Shown piece by piece: positions 1 to 9,900 of a DNA stretch of 64,000 nt. Source of the DNA: Billgrantia kenyensis (lineage in GTDB: Bacteria > Pseudomonadota > Gammaproteobacteria > Pseudomonadales > Halomonadaceae); NCBI RefSeq assembly GCF_013697085.1, contig NZ_JACEFT010000004.1, forward strand, positions 62,001 through 126,000, written 5' to 3'. The stretch's first letter is position 1, and every line of letters begins with the position of its first letter. Position numbers and translations under genes: made by a program. The notes under the pieces were generated by a model that ran no database searches, had not been told where the DNA came from, and saw only the letters and a list, made by a program, of their open reading frames with translations.

Positions 1-1351
1 TCAGGTGGGCCATGCGGCGGATGAACAGCGCCGCGGCAAGGCCGATGCCGACCGCCACCGCCAGCACCATGTCGAACACCACCGTGAGCAGGAAGCAGAT
101 CACCAGGATGGCGACGTCGCTGCCCGGCGCGCTCTTCAAGGTGTGCAGAAAGTGGCGCGCCTCGCTCATGTTCCAGGCGATGATGAACAGCAGCGCGGCA
201 AGCGCCGCCATCGGCACCAGGGCCAACACACCCGCCAGCGCCACCACCGTCAGCAGCACGACCAGCGCATGAACTACCGCGGCCAGCGGCGAGAAGGCGC
301 CGCTGCGCACGTTGGTGGCCGTGCGTGCCAGCGCTGCGGTGGCGGTAATGCCGCCGAAGAAGGGCGCCGCAATGTTGCCGAGCCCCTGGCCGATCAGTTC
401 GGCATTGGGGTCGTGGCGGGTGCGCGTCAGGCCGTCGGCCACCACCGCGCAGAGCAGCGACTCGATGGCTGCCAGCATGGCGATGGCCAAGGCCGGGCCG
501 AGCAGCTCCCGGATCAGGGCGAAATCCACCGTGAGCGGCAGACCGTCCGGCCCTGGCAGCCGCCAGGGCAGCACCAGGCCGGGGGCGAAGGGCGGAATGC
601 CGCTGCCGCTCTGGCCCTGGTATTCCCAGCTGAAACGCGACGCGATGGTCTCGATTTCCATGCCCCACCAGGTGGCGGCCAGGGCAATCAGCGTGCCTAC
701 CGCCAGGCCCACCAGAGGCGCCGGCACCGGCAGCTTCAAGCGTGGCCACAGGATCAGCGTGGCCAGTGTCATCAGGCCGATACCCAGCTCGGCCGGCGCC
801 ACTCCCGGCGCGGCGCGTACGATGGCGGCCAGATTGTGCAGCGTACTGTCGCCGAGTTCGACGCCGTGGAGGCCGAGAAAGTCGGGCAGCTGCAGCAGCG
901 CGATCACCACGGCGATACCGGCGGTGAAGCCAAGCACCACCGGATAGGGCACGAACTGGATCAGGTTGCCCAGGCGCGCGAGCCCCAGCGCCACCAGGAT
1001 CAAGCCCGCCATCAGCGTGGCGATCAGCAGCCCGCCGAGCCCATGACTGGCGACGATGGGGAACAGGATGACCACGAAGGCGGCGGTGGGACCGGAGATA
1101 TTGAAGCGTGAGCCGCCGGTGAGGGCGATGATGGCACCGGCCACGATGGCGGTATACAGGCCGTGCTGTGGCGGCACACCGGTGGCGATGGCCAGGGCCA
1201 TGGAGAGTGGCACCGCGACGATACCGATGGTCAGGCCGGCCAGCAGGTCGCGCTTGAGCTCGGCCAGGCCGTAGCCCTCTCGCCAGGCGGCGAGCAGCGC
1301 ACTGCCGGGCATGGGGAGTCGAAAACCTGGTGTGGGGCGGGAGTGGGCCAT
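1..1351 (-). CDS. SulP family anion permease (partial, C-terminus beyond window)
   Basis: This is an inner-membrane carrier of the SulP/SLC26 family, which moves sulfate, bicarbonate or dicarboxylates. The frame is open from 1351 to the left edge (450 codons) and shows many hydrophobic segments. It has the family pattern of an early LTIGIVAVPLSMALAIATG helix, then GLYTAIVAGAIIALTGG and NISGPTAAFVVI. The C-terminal STAS domain expected in this family would lie outside the window. The ATG at 1351 is followed by another in-frame ATG at 1312. Neither has a clear ribosome-binding site, so the start is uncertain. A perfect palindrome lies about 24 bases upstream. The substrate cannot be read from the sequence; a DauA-like dicarboxylate role is possible. 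A second SulP gene is present at 50.9 kb. Confidence 0.85.
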   Translation of the reverse strand, partial: MAHSRPTPGFRLPMPGSALLAAWREGYGLAELKRDLLAGLTIGIVAVPLSMALAIATGVPPQHGLYTAIVAGAIIALTGGSRFNISGPTAAFVVILFPIVASHGLGGLLIATLMAGLILVALGLARLGNLIQFVPYPVVLGFTAGIAVVIALLQLPDFLGLHGVELGDSTLHNLAAIVRAAPGVAPAELGIGLMTLATLILWPRLKLPVPAPLVGLAVGTLIALAATWWGMEIETIASRFSWEYQGQSGSGIPPFAPGLVLPWRLPGPDGLPLTVDFALIRELLGPALAIAMLAAIESLLCAVVADGLTRTRHDPNAELIGQGLGNIAAPFFGGITATAALARTATNVRSGAFSPLAAVVHALVVLLTVVALAGVLALVPMAALAALLFIIAWNMSEARHFLHTLKSAPGSDVAILVICFLLTVVFDMVLAVAVGIGLAAALFIRRMAHL

Positions 1352-1374
1352 GGCGATACCGAGAGAGGTGCAAG

Positions 1375-1390
1375 GTAACGATAACGTTAC
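1375..1390. promoter_or_regulatory. Perfect palindrome upstream of the SulP gene
   Basis: GTAACG-ATAA-CGTTAC forms two perfect 6-base arms around a 4-base centre, 24 bases before the ATG at 1351. The size and position suit an operator for a dimeric repressor. The regulator is unknown. Confidence 0.4.
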
Positions 1391-1483
1391 TCCTGCATGT
1401 TGCGACGCCACAAGGCGGCCAACGTCTAGGCCTTATCCGATCTGCGCTCGCCGACTTTTCCGACGATGCCCTAGGCGTACAAG

Positions 1484-1515
1484 AAAACGGCGACACCGTG
1501 AGGTGTCGCCGTTTT
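1484..1515 (-). terminator. Intrinsic terminator after betT-like gene
   Basis: A stem of aaaacggcgacacc pairs with ggtgtcgccgtttt around a 4-base loop, 17 bases past the stop of the BCCT carrier. U-runs flank both arms, so it could work in both directions. Confidence 0.8.
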
Positions 1516-1531
1516 AGGTCCAGCGCGTCGA

Positions 1532-3580
1532 TTATGCCGGGCTGGCGTCCGCCGGCGGTTCGCCTACCGCCCCCGGCATGGCCTGCACGCTACCACCTTG
1601 GCCGGCCAGGGCCAGGAAGTGCAGATGGCGCTCGTACTCGGAGAGCACGTCGGCGATCACCTGGCCGCGGGTGAAGCCATTGAGATCCTTCTCCTGGCCA
1701 CCTTCGGCCAGATAGACGTCGAGGCGCACGTAGTAGTCGTCGTCCGCCGGCAGGAAGCTCGGCGTGCGCATGCGGTGCGGACAGATCTGATAGACGAAGC
1801 TGGCCGCATTCTCCAGGTCCACCTGCAGGGTCAGTCGCGGCAGCGATTCGCCCTCGATCTGCTCCTCGCTCACGTTGGCCTCCTGGCCGCGGCTCTCGAG
1901 CTCCTGGGCAAACTGGGTCAGCGCCGGACGAATGGCGTGCTCGATGGTAGCGGCGGCCCCGGCACGATTGGAGGTGTCCAGGGCGCGGTCGAGTCGCTCT
2001 CGCCAGTCGCCGCCCGGGGCGGTGCCGGCGATGTGACGCCGCGCCTCGGCCTTGCTGCCCTCCAGTTTGAGCGCCCTGTACATGCCGAGCATGATGGCGA
2101 AGATCACCAGCGAGAAGGGCAGGGCGGTGATCACCACCGCGCTCTGCAGCGCCGCCAGGCCGCCTGCCATCAGCAGCGCCACGGTCACCAGGCCGATTAC
2201 CGCCGACCAGAAGATGCGCAGCTTGATCGGAGCGTCATGGTTGACGTCCGACAGGATCGAAGTGAAATTCGCCAGCACCAGCGCACCCGAGTCCGCCGAG
2301 GTGATGAAGAACACGATGCCCAGCACGGTCACTACTGCGGCGGTGATGCCGACCCAAGGATAGTACTCGAGCAGCGTGTACATGGTGGTCTGCGGCGTGT
2401 TCAGCGCCTGTTCGCCGAGCTCGGCAATGCCCTGATTGGCGACCAGCTCGATGCCGCTGTTACCGAACACCGACATCCACACCATCATGAAGGCCAGCGG
2501 AATGCCCAGCGCACCGGCGACGAACTGGCGGATGGTGCGCCCGCGGGAGATGCGTGCCAGGAACAGGCCGACGAAGGGTGTCCAGGCGATCCACCAGCCC
2601 CAGAAGAAAATGGTCCACCACATTTTCCACTCGTTGGCTTCTTCACCGGCGAAGGCATAGGTGTTGAAGCTCATGGCGACGAAGCTGGAGAGGTAGTCGC
2701 CGGCGTTGTTCACCGCCATGTCGAGCAGTTGCAGGGTATGGCCCTGGAACAGCACGAACAGCAGCAGGGCGAGTGCCAGCAGCATGTTGAACTCCGACAG
2801 CCGGCGGATGCCCTTCTCCACGCCGCTGACCACCGAGATGGTGGCCAGAACCACGACCAGGGCGATCAGAATGACCTGCACCGACAGGCTCTCGGGCACG
2901 TCGAACATGTAGGCCAGGCCGTAGTTGAGCTGCATCACGCCGATGCCGAGACTGGTGGCGATGCCGAACACGGTGGAGATCACCGCGGTAATGTCCACGG
3001 CGTTGCCGATGGGGCCATGGATGCGCTTGCCCAGCAGCGGGTAGAGCGCGCTGCGGATGGCCAGCGGCAGGCGGTGGCGGTAGCTGAAGTAGGCCAGCGC
3101 CATGCCCATCAGCACGTAGAGCCCCCAGCCGGAGAGTCCCCAGTGCATGAAGGTCTGGACCACTGCGGCACGCATCGCCTCCTGGCTTTCGGGTGTCGCT
3201 TCCGGCGGCATCAGGTAGTGGGCCACCGGTTCGGCGACGCTGAAGAACAAGAGGTCGATGCCGATGCCGGCGGCGAACAGCATGGCTGCCCAGGAGAGCG
3301 TCGAGAACTCCGGCCGGGAGTGATCCGGGCCGAGGCGTATGCTGCCGAAACGCGACAGGCCGATGGCGATGACGAAGACGAGATAGATCAGCACCGCCAG
3401 CATGTAGTACCAGCCGAAGGTCTCGCTGACCCAGGCCAGGCCGGCGTCGAAGAAGGCCCCCGCCTGTTCGGTGAAAGTCATGGTGAGAACGAGAAAGACC
3501 AGTATTCCGGCCACCGAGCCGTGGAAAACCACGGTGTTCAGCCGGTCGCGTCGCTCGTTCAAGGGTAGGTTCTGCGCCAT
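1532..3580 (-). CDS. betT: BCCT family transporter, BetT-like choline carrier
   Basis: This is an inner-membrane, sodium- or proton-coupled uptake carrier for trimethylammonium compounds, probably choline, the precursor of the osmoprotectant glycine betaine. The 682-residue protein matches the length of E. coli BetT (677 aa) and has its long cytoplasmic C-terminal tail (from about residue 510), which shorter BCCT carriers lack. The family signature is visible as FFWGWWIAWTPFVGLFLARI, followed by SRGRTIRQFVAG. The start at 3580 has a good AAGGAG site. A sigma70-type promoter with an overlapping BetI-like operator lies about 220 bases upstream. No betA, betB or betI genes are adjacent, so the choline assignment rests on length, tail and operator. 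Betaine or ectoine transport remains possible. Confidence 0.85.
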   Translation of the reverse strand: MAQNLPLNERRDRLNTVVFHGSVAGILVFLVLTMTFTEQAGAFFDAGLAWVSETFGWYYMLAVLIYLVFVIAIGLSRFGSIRLGPDHSRPEFSTLSWAAMLFAAGIGIDLLFFSVAEPVAHYLMPPEATPESQEAMRAAVVQTFMHWGLSGWGLYVLMGMALAYFSYRHRLPLAIRSALYPLLGKRIHGPIGNAVDITAVISTVFGIATSLGIGVMQLNYGLAYMFDVPESLSVQVILIALVVVLATISVVSGVEKGIRRLSEFNMLLALALLLFVLFQGHTLQLLDMAVNNAGDYLSSFVAMSFNTYAFAGEEANEWKMWWTIFFWGWWIAWTPFVGLFLARISRGRTIRQFVAGALGIPLAFMMVWMSVFGNSGIELVANQGIAELGEQALNTPQTTMYTLLEYYPWVGITAAVVTVLGIVFFITSADSGALVLANFTSILSDVNHDAPIKLRIFWSAVIGLVTVALLMAGGLAALQSAVVITALPFSLVIFAIMLGMYRALKLEGSKAEARRHIAGTAPGGDWRERLDRALDTSNRAGAAATIEHAIRPALTQFAQELESRGQEANVSEEQIEGESLPRLTLQVDLENAASFVYQICPHRMRTPSFLPADDDYYVRLDVYLAEGGQEKDLNGFTRGQVIADVLSEYERHLHFLALAGQGGSVQAMPGAVGEPPADASPA

Positions 3581-3793
3581 GCAGGCGAACTCCTTTCCGA
3601 GTGAATGAACCTTCCCGCCGATTCCTTGCCGAGACGCGCTCTGGATTGTTCCTCACAATCGAAAGCACGCCTGATGATTACCCCATGTTTCAGGCCTGAC
3701 GCTCCCGTCGAGTCACGCAGGTCCGAAGATTTCCGACGGCTTCAGGAGAGGCGGAACAGGGCTGACGACTTCATGGCGGGAAGTCGCTCTTTT

Positions 3794-3840
3794 TTGAATG
3801 AACGTTCAAATAAAATACTGGCTTTTCCTGTTGCCTTCAA
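3794..3840 (-). promoter_or_regulatory. betT promoter with BetI-like operator
   Basis: Read on the minus strand, TTGAAG (3840-3835), a 17-base spacer and TATTTT (3817-3812) make a good sigma70 promoter. TTGAATGAACGTTCAA (3794-3809), with the perfect core TGAACGTTCA, lies just downstream, where a repressor would block initiation. It resembles the BetI operator of the E. coli bet genes (recalled as TTGATTGGACGTTCAA). The rest of the 398-base gap (3581-3978) shows nothing else apart from the spy terminator. Confidence 0.6.
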
Positions 3841-3930
3841 CCCTGCGTCAACAGGCTCGCGTCATGTCACGCACTGCTGTGACATCGTCGGCGCACGCTC
3901 CGGCTACGCCAAGGCGGTACCTCGAAACGC

Positions 3931-3959
3931 ATCGGGCCCGGTACATGACCGGGCCCGAT
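3931..3959 (-). terminator. Hairpin after the Spy-like gene
   Basis: A perfect 12-base stem, atcgggcccggt / accgggcccgat, with a 5-base loop lies 19 bases past the stop at 3979. The following T content is weak (GCGTTTCG), so termination is likely but not certain. Confidence 0.6.
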
Positions 3960-3978
3960 AGCGCTGAGTGGGAGGGAT

Positions 3979-4629
3979 TCAGTTATTGCGACGCTCGCCG
4001 CCGCGCTTGCCATATCCCATGCCCTTGCCGCTGCGCATGACACCCTGCATCTCGGCAATCTGCTCGTCGCTGAGCAGCTCGCCGAGTGCTTCCTTGTGCT
4101 CATCGCGCAGGCCCTGCCACGCCTCGCGGCGCTCCTCGCGGGAGTCGAAGGACTGGCCGCGCAGCTCCTGCATGTCGGCATAGAGGGATTCACGCAGCTC
4201 GGTCAGCTCTTCACGCTCCTCGTCGGAGAGATCCCAGCTGTCGACCAGCGCGGTCAGGCGCTGCTGCAGGCTCTGGTGGCGCTCCTTGCCGCGCTCGGCG
4301 CGATATTCCTGGCGCATCTCGCGCTTGGCTTCGCGCAGGGCTTCACGCTGCTCTTCGTCGAGGATCTCGTCCATGCGGTCGCGGTGCTGCTCGTGCAGCT
4401 CGCGCAGTGCCTGCATGTGCTCGCTGTGAAGCTCTTCCAGCTCGCTGCGGGTCTCGTCGTCGAGGCCGGCGCGCTCGAAGATGGCCTGGCGGCGCTCCTC
4501 GAAGCGCTCCTGGCGCTGCTCTTGCCAGCTGTCGCCCTCGGGGGCGGCGATGGCCGACAGCGACATGGGCGCAATGGCCACGGCTAGCAGGGCGGGAAGC
4601 AGCAGGTTGCGGGTGGTGGTACGGCGCAT
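3979..4629 (-). CDS. Spy/CpxP-like periplasmic chaperone (LTxxQ family)
   Basis: A 216-residue exported, mostly alpha-helical and highly charged protein. Residues 1-30 form a signal peptide ending near SAIAA. The mature part is rich in E, R and Q, as in Spy and CpxP, which are ATP-independent periplasmic chaperones of the envelope-stress response. The start at 4629 has an AAAGGAG site 8 bases away; the longer frame from 4683 lacks one. The gene lies just behind the BaeR-like regulator. In E. coli, spy is itself a BaeR target, so the context supports the assignment. Three TTGCAC-type half-sites, like those before the RND operon, lie upstream at 4678-4705. The C-terminus is basic (GKGMGYGKRGGERRNN), which is less usual. 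Confidence 0.75.
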   Translation of the reverse strand: MRRTTTRNLLLPALLAVAIAPMSLSAIAAPEGDSWQEQRQERFEERRQAIFERAGLDDETRSELEELHSEHMQALRELHEQHRDRMDEILDEEQREALREAKREMRQEYRAERGKERHQSLQQRLTALVDSWDLSDEEREELTELRESLYADMQELRGQSFDSREERREAWQGLRDEHKEALGELLSDEQIAEMQGVMRSGKGMGYGKRGGERRNN

Positions 4630-4677
4630 CTCGGTCACTCCTTTGCGTTGGGGATGCTGGTAGTGTCGTCTGGCGCT

Positions 4678-4705
4678 GTGCAATCAACTTGCACAAAACG
4701 TGCAA
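4678..4705. promoter_or_regulatory. TTGCAC half-site array upstream of spy-like gene
   Basis: On the minus strand the order is TTGCAC-N5-GTGCAA-N5-TTGCAC, with half-sites 11 bases apart. The same half-site pair with the same spacing occurs before the RND operon (11330-11346). Direct repeats spaced about one helical turn are typical of OmpR-family regulators such as BaeR. That BaeR binds here is an inference. Confidence 0.55.
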
Positions 4706-4746
4706 TGAGTATGGGTTCAGATACTGCTGAGCGACAAATGAGCCTC

Positions 4747-5466
4747 TTACTCCTCGGGTTGGTACTTGTAGCCCACCCCATAGACCGAACGAATGATCTC
4801 GCGTTCGGGCCAGGCATCGGCGATCTTGCGCCGCAGCTTCTTGACGTGGCTGTCGACGGTACGCTCCGAGACGATGCGATGGTCGCGATACATGCGATCC
4901 ATCAGCTGGTCGCGGGTGAAGATCCGCCCCGGTGCCAGCATCATCACCTTGAGCAGCTGATACTCCACGGCGGTCAGCCCGAGGTCCTGGCCGTCGGCCA
5001 GCGCCCGCCAGCCCTCGTCGTCCAGCATGAGCTGGCTGCCGTTGGCCACCGAGGGGTCGCGCAGTGCCTGGCTGCGGCGCAGTACCGCCTTGACCCGGGC
5101 CACCACCTCGCGGGGGCTGAACGGCTTGCAGATGTAGTCGTCGGCGCCGAGCTCCAGCCCCAGCAGGCGATCCACCTCCTCGACCCGGGCGGTGAGCATG
5201 ATGATGGCCACCGCGGGCCAGCGCTGGCGGATCTCGCGACACAGCGTGAGGCCGTCTATGCCTGGCAGCATCAGGTCGAGCAGCACCAGTGACGGCAGCC
5301 GTTCGTCGGCCGCTTGCTGCTGCAGCCAGGGCAGCACCCGGTCGCCATGGTCGATGTGCTGGGTGGCAAAGCCGCTGCCCTCCAGGTAGTCGGCGACCAG
5401 GCGGGCGATCTTGGGTTCATCCTCGACGATCAGCAGGGTGTCATGGGGGACTTCGGCGTCGTGCAT
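4747..5466 (-). CDS. baeR: BaeR-like response regulator (OmpR family)
   Basis: A cytoplasmic DNA-binding response regulator of 239 residues with two domains. The receiver domain (about 8-125) has the acidic pair in VEDE, the phospho-acceptor Asp in LLDLMLPG and the conserved Lys in YICKPFSPREV, a stretch close to E. coli BaeR. The OmpR-type winged helix (about 140-238) ends in the recognition segment ERTVDSHVKKLRRKI and VYGVGYKYQ. The start is ATG 5466; a GTG at 5472 is also in frame. It follows the sensor kinase stop by 12 bases, so the two are co-transcribed. The likely targets are this operon and the spy-like gene. Confidence 0.85.
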   Translation of the reverse strand: MHDAEVPHDTLLIVEDEPKIARLVADYLEGSGFATQHIDHGDRVLPWLQQQAADERLPSLVLLDLMLPGIDGLTLCREIRQRWPAVAIIMLTARVEEVDRLLGLELGADDYICKPFSPREVVARVKAVLRRSQALRDPSVANGSQLMLDDEGWRALADGQDLGLTAVEYQLLKVMMLAPGRIFTRDQLMDRMYRDHRIVSERTVDSHVKKLRRKIADAWPEREIIRSVYGVGYKYQPEE

Positions 5467-5478
5467 GGGCACCTATCC

Positions 5479-6906
5479 TCATGGGGTCCGTTCATCGGCC
5501 TCCAGGGCCGGAAACTCGAGGGTCCAGCATAACCCACCCAGGGGAGAGGGTGAGGCCTGCATGGTCCCGCCGTGGCTCTTGACCAGGGCGCTGGCGATCG
5601 ATAGTCCCAGGCCGCTACCGCCACTGGCACGGCTGCGTGAGCCCTCGACCCGGTAGAGTCGCTCGGTCAGCCGCTCGAGAGATTCCTCAGGGACGCCCGG
5701 CGGGCTGTCCTGCCACGTTACGCACACCCGGTCATTCAACTTGTTCAGCTTGACTTCGAGCAGGCCGGGCGAGCTGGTATAGGCGCAGCTGTTGTCGAGC
5801 AGGTTGGTCCACAGCTGGCGAAGCCGACGGGCATCGCCGCGGATCCAGGCCGGCTTTTCGATCGCGGTTGCGAGCGTCATGCCGCAATCCCCGAGCCAGC
5901 CGCCGGCTTCCTCCAGGCGCGAAGTGAGGCTCGCTGCCAGGTCGAGGGGGGCGAGCTGCACTTCGAGTGCCCCGGCGTCGCTCTGGGAGAGCAGGCGCAG
6001 GTCGGCCACCAGTCGCTCGAGCTGGCCCACTTCCTGCGACAGCGAATGCAGGTTGTCCTGGTCGAGCGGCCGGATGCCGTCCTGCATGGCCTCGATCTCG
6101 CCGCGCAGCACTGCCAGGGGGGTACGTAGCTCATGGGCGATGTCCGAGACCCAGCGGGTGCGTGCCTCGCGGCTGGCATCCAGGGTGGCGGCCAGCATGT
6201 TGAAATCGCGAGCCAGGCGCGACAGCTCGTCGCGACCGCGCTCCGGCAGGCGGGCGCTGTAGTCGCCTTCGATCAGGCTGCGGGTGGCCAGCGCCATGCT
6301 GCGGGTACGTCGCCCCAACCACCAGGCCAGCCCCCCGGCCAGCAGCAATGAGGCGAGGCCCAGGGAGGCGACGATGATGCCCAGGTTGCGCTGCTGGCGC
6401 GCGAGGAAGATACGGTCCATGCGCGCCATCAGCTGCTGCGGCGGGCGATAGCCCAAGGTACCGACCCGCTGACCGCGGTACTCGATGGGCAACCAGTGCA
6501 GCTCCGCGGCCATTTCCTGATCGTCCGGCGGCAGGCCGATCACCGGCAGGCCCTCGGCATCGTGGAGCACGAAGTCGCGGGCGTCGCCCAGGCGACGCTC
6601 GATGCCATGGGGCGGCTGGCGTTCGCCGGGCCACAGCTGCTGGCGAACCAGGCGTTCCCAGGCCGGCGGCGAGTCGCGCAGCCACTGCCAGCCGCCGCGG
6701 CGCGCCCACTCCTGGCCCAGTCCCTCGGCCAGCGTCTCGGCGCGCTGCGCCTGGGTGGTCTCCAGGTAGTCGAGAAAGCCCCTGTCGAGGCTGCGGGAGA
6801 CCGACAGGAACACCAGCCCGGCGATCGCCACGTTGACCGACAGGATGATCACGAACAGTTTGACGCCCAGGTGCGAGAAGGGCGCGCGAGGAAAGCGTGA
6901 CCTCAT
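5479..6906 (-). CDS. baeS: BaeS-like sensor histidine kinase
   Basis: An inner-membrane sensor kinase of 475 residues. The first transmembrane helix is near residues 12-34, a periplasmic sensing loop follows to about 160, the second helix is near 175-195, and HAMP, HisKA and HATPase_c domains follow. The phosphorylated His is in SDIAHELRTPLAVLRGEIEA, very close to BaeS, and the ATP-binding G-box GGSGLGLSIA is intact. The start at 6906 overlaps the stop of the RND gene by four bases (ATGA), which indicates translational coupling; a longer frame from 6951 has no support. In E. coli BaeSR responds to envelope stress and to toxic compounds such as indole, flavonoids and some metals. The signal here is unknown. 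Confidence 0.85.
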   Translation of the reverse strand: MRSRFPRAPFSHLGVKLFVIILSVNVAIAGLVFLSVSRSLDRGFLDYLETTQAQRAETLAEGLGQEWARRGGWQWLRDSPPAWERLVRQQLWPGERQPPHGIERRLGDARDFVLHDAEGLPVIGLPPDDQEMAAELHWLPIEYRGQRVGTLGYRPPQQLMARMDRIFLARQQRNLGIIVASLGLASLLLAGGLAWWLGRRTRSMALATRSLIEGDYSARLPERGRDELSRLARDFNMLAATLDASREARTRWVSDIAHELRTPLAVLRGEIEAMQDGIRPLDQDNLHSLSQEVGQLERLVADLRLLSQSDAGALEVQLAPLDLAASLTSRLEEAGGWLGDCGMTLATAIEKPAWIRGDARRLRQLWTNLLDNSCAYTSSPGLLEVKLNKLNDRVCVTWQDSPPGVPEESLERLTERLYRVEGSRSRASGGSGLGLSIASALVKSHGGTMQASPSPLGGLCWTLEFPALEADERTP

Positions 6907-9900
6907 CGAGTCGGCTCCTGGGTAGGGTGGGTTTGGCTCTGGTGTCCCCATCGTTCGCGCACTCGCTCCAGCATCAGATAGAGGCAGGGTACCAGCACCA
7001 GCAGGATCACGGTGGCAAACAGCATGCCGAAGCCCAGCGAGATGGCCATGGGAATGATGAAGCGGGCCTGGCGCGAGGTTTCGAAGATCATCGGGGCAAG
7101 GCCGAGGAAGGTGGTCATGGTGGTCATCAATATCGGCCGCAGGCGGCGGGTCGCCGCGGCGACGATCGCCTCGCGGGCACCGAACCCCTCGCGACGGCGG
7201 CGGTTGGCATAGTCGATCAGCACCAGGGCGTCGTTGATGACCACGCCGGAGAGCGCCAGCATGCCCATCAGGCTGATGACCGAAAGGCCGAAGCCCATGA
7301 TAGCGTGTCCGGCCATGGCGCCTATCACGCCGAAGGGAATCGCCGCCAGCACCAGCAGCGGCTGCAGGTAGCTGCGAAACGGAATCGCCAGCAGCGCGTA
7401 GAGTGCGATCAGCGTCAGCCAGGTGGCCTGGGTCAGGGCCGAGACGTTCTCGGCGGTATCCTGCTGGCGGCCGCCCAGGGTCAGCTCGAGCCCCGGCCAG
7501 GCCGCCTGCAGGGAGGGGAAGACATCTGCCTGCAAGGTGGCCACGACCTGGTTGATCTGTGCGTCGCTGTCGGTATCGGCGGTGACGCTGATCTGGCGCC
7601 GTCCGTCGACGCGCTGCAAGGTGGTAGCGGCACGACCGAGGTGGATTTCGGCGATGCGCTGGAGTGGCACGACCTGGCCATCCGCTGTGCGTATCGGCAG
7701 CTGATGCAGATGCCCCAGGCTGTCGCGCTCGTCGCTCGGCAGGCGCACCGCTATGCTGATTTCATGTCGGCCGACGAACTGTTCGATGGCGGTGACACCC
7801 TGCAGCGGGCCACGCAGCTGGGCTGCCAGGTCGGCGCCGGTGAGGCCCAGCGCCCGGCCCTCCGGTGCCAGGCGAAGCTCGAGCTGCGGCTTGCCGTCGG
7901 CCAGGCCGCTGTCGATGTCGGTCAGCCCCTCGAATTCGGTGAGCTCGTCGGCCAGTCGCGTGGCGGCGGCTTCGAGGACACGGCTGTCGGAATGCGACAG
8001 GCGCAGGGTAAGCGCGGCGCCGGCGCCCGGGCCGCCGAAATCCGATTCGAAGCGTACCGCCTGGGCGCCCATGATGTCGCCAGCCTCATCCCGCCACTCG
8101 CGTGCCACCCGCGACGGCGGCCAGGCGTCGAGGCTATCGCGTTCGATGGTGAGACGTACGTTCAAGCGATCACCGTCGATCTGGGCGCGGCTGGCAGTGA
8201 AGCTCGGGCCGTCGTCGCGTTCGGCCAGTGCCATGGCGGCATCCAGCAACTGGTCGCGAATGCGCCGGTCCTCGGCGATGGGGCTGCCTACCGGTAGGGT
8301 CACCGTGGCCTGGACCCGGTCCGACTCCACCCGCGGCATCAGCGAGAACCCCATGCGGCCACTCATGCTCCAGGCAATGGACACGGCCAGCACGGCGATG
8401 GCCAGGCTCACGGTGAGCAGGCGCAGGTCCAGGGCGCGCTGCAGGAAGGGCTCGAAGCGCTGCTGGGTGAAGTGGGTCAGGCCATTCTGCAGGGTGCGGC
8501 GAAGCGCATCCAGTGGCCTGAGCCAGGGGGGCGGCTCGCGGCCGCCGGCGCGATGGGCCAAGTGCGCGGGCAGGATGAACAGCGCCTCCAGCCACGACAC
8601 CAGGAACACCGTGACCACCACCACCGGTATCACGGCGAAGATCATGCCCAGGAAACCCGGCAGGAACAGCAGCGGCATGAAGGCGACGATGTTGGATAGG
8701 ATGGCAAAGCTGATCGGTACCGCCATCTCGCGGGCGCCCCGCACGGCGGCCTCGCGTAGCGAGTGACCCTGCTCGCGATAGCTGTGGATGTTCTCGCCCA
8801 CCATGATGGCGTCATCGACCACGATGCCCAGCGCGATGATGAAGGCGAACATCGACATCATGTTGATCGATACCCCCAGCCAGGGCAGGAACAGCATCGC
8901 GCCGAGGAAGGCCGTGGGGATGCCCAGGGTGACCCAGAATGCCAGGCGCGCCTCGAGGAACAGCGCCATCAGTACCAGTACCAGGGCCAGCCCCAGCCAG
9001 GCATTCTTCAGCAGCAGATCGAGCCGGTCGCGGTAGATCTCCGAGGTATCCTGCGAAACGCTCAGATAGACCCCCTCGGGCAGGCCGGCACGCAGCCGCT
9101 CTAGCTGGGCATGCACGGCATCGGAGATGCCGATCGGCGTCTGGTTGCCGATCTGGTACACCTCGAGGCTGAGCGCCGGAGCGCCGTTGAACAGCACCTC
9201 GCGGTCGCTCTCGGCGAAACCGTCGATGACTCGAGAGAGGTCGCCCAGGCGCAGGTACCCACCATCGGCGGTGGCTATCAGCGGCAGTTCGGCGAACTCG
9301 CGGGCCTCGTCGCGCCGCCCCTGGTAGCGGATCAGCCATTCGCCCTCGGCGGTGGTCAGGCGACCGCTGGCCAGGTCGAGTGCTTCATCGGCAATGCGTC
9401 CGGCAAGGCTGCGATGATCCAGCCCGTGTCGGCGCATCGCCTCCTCGTCAAGCAGCACCTGCACCTCGCGCTCGCGATGACCCGAGAGCTCTACCCGTGA
9501 GATGCCGGGCGAGCCTTGCAGCTCGGCGCGAACTTCCTCGGCGACGTCGTGCAACAGCCGATCATCGACCCAGCCGTGGACCTGCAGGTTCATCACGCTG
9601 CGTGCGCGGCCGGCAAGGCTGAAGCGCGCCGGATCGGCGGCAGCGGGCAGGTTGGTGATGGCATTGATCGCCTGCTGGATGTCCTGATAGGCGCGCATCA
9701 CGTCGACGCCGTCGATCAGGGTGACGGAAACGCGCCCGGCACCCTCGTTGGCGGTGGCGGTCATCTCGTCGATGCCATCGACCCCGGCCAGGGCCGCCTC
9801 CATGGGCAGCAGCAGGCTACGCTCGACCTCTTCCGGTGTGGCGCCGGGATAGCCGATCGCTACGTGAACGATCTCCAGCTCGAACTCGGGGAACACCTCC

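Noticed and set aside
1598-3568. Long open frames antisense to real genes (also 5-1111, 30230-32158, 61161-63137, 42568-45096 out of frame)
   Set aside because: Their products are rich in His, Gln, Arg and Gly with no domain pattern. They arise because high GC makes stops rare opposite well-conserved genes (betT, SulP, doeC, zwf, ynjC).
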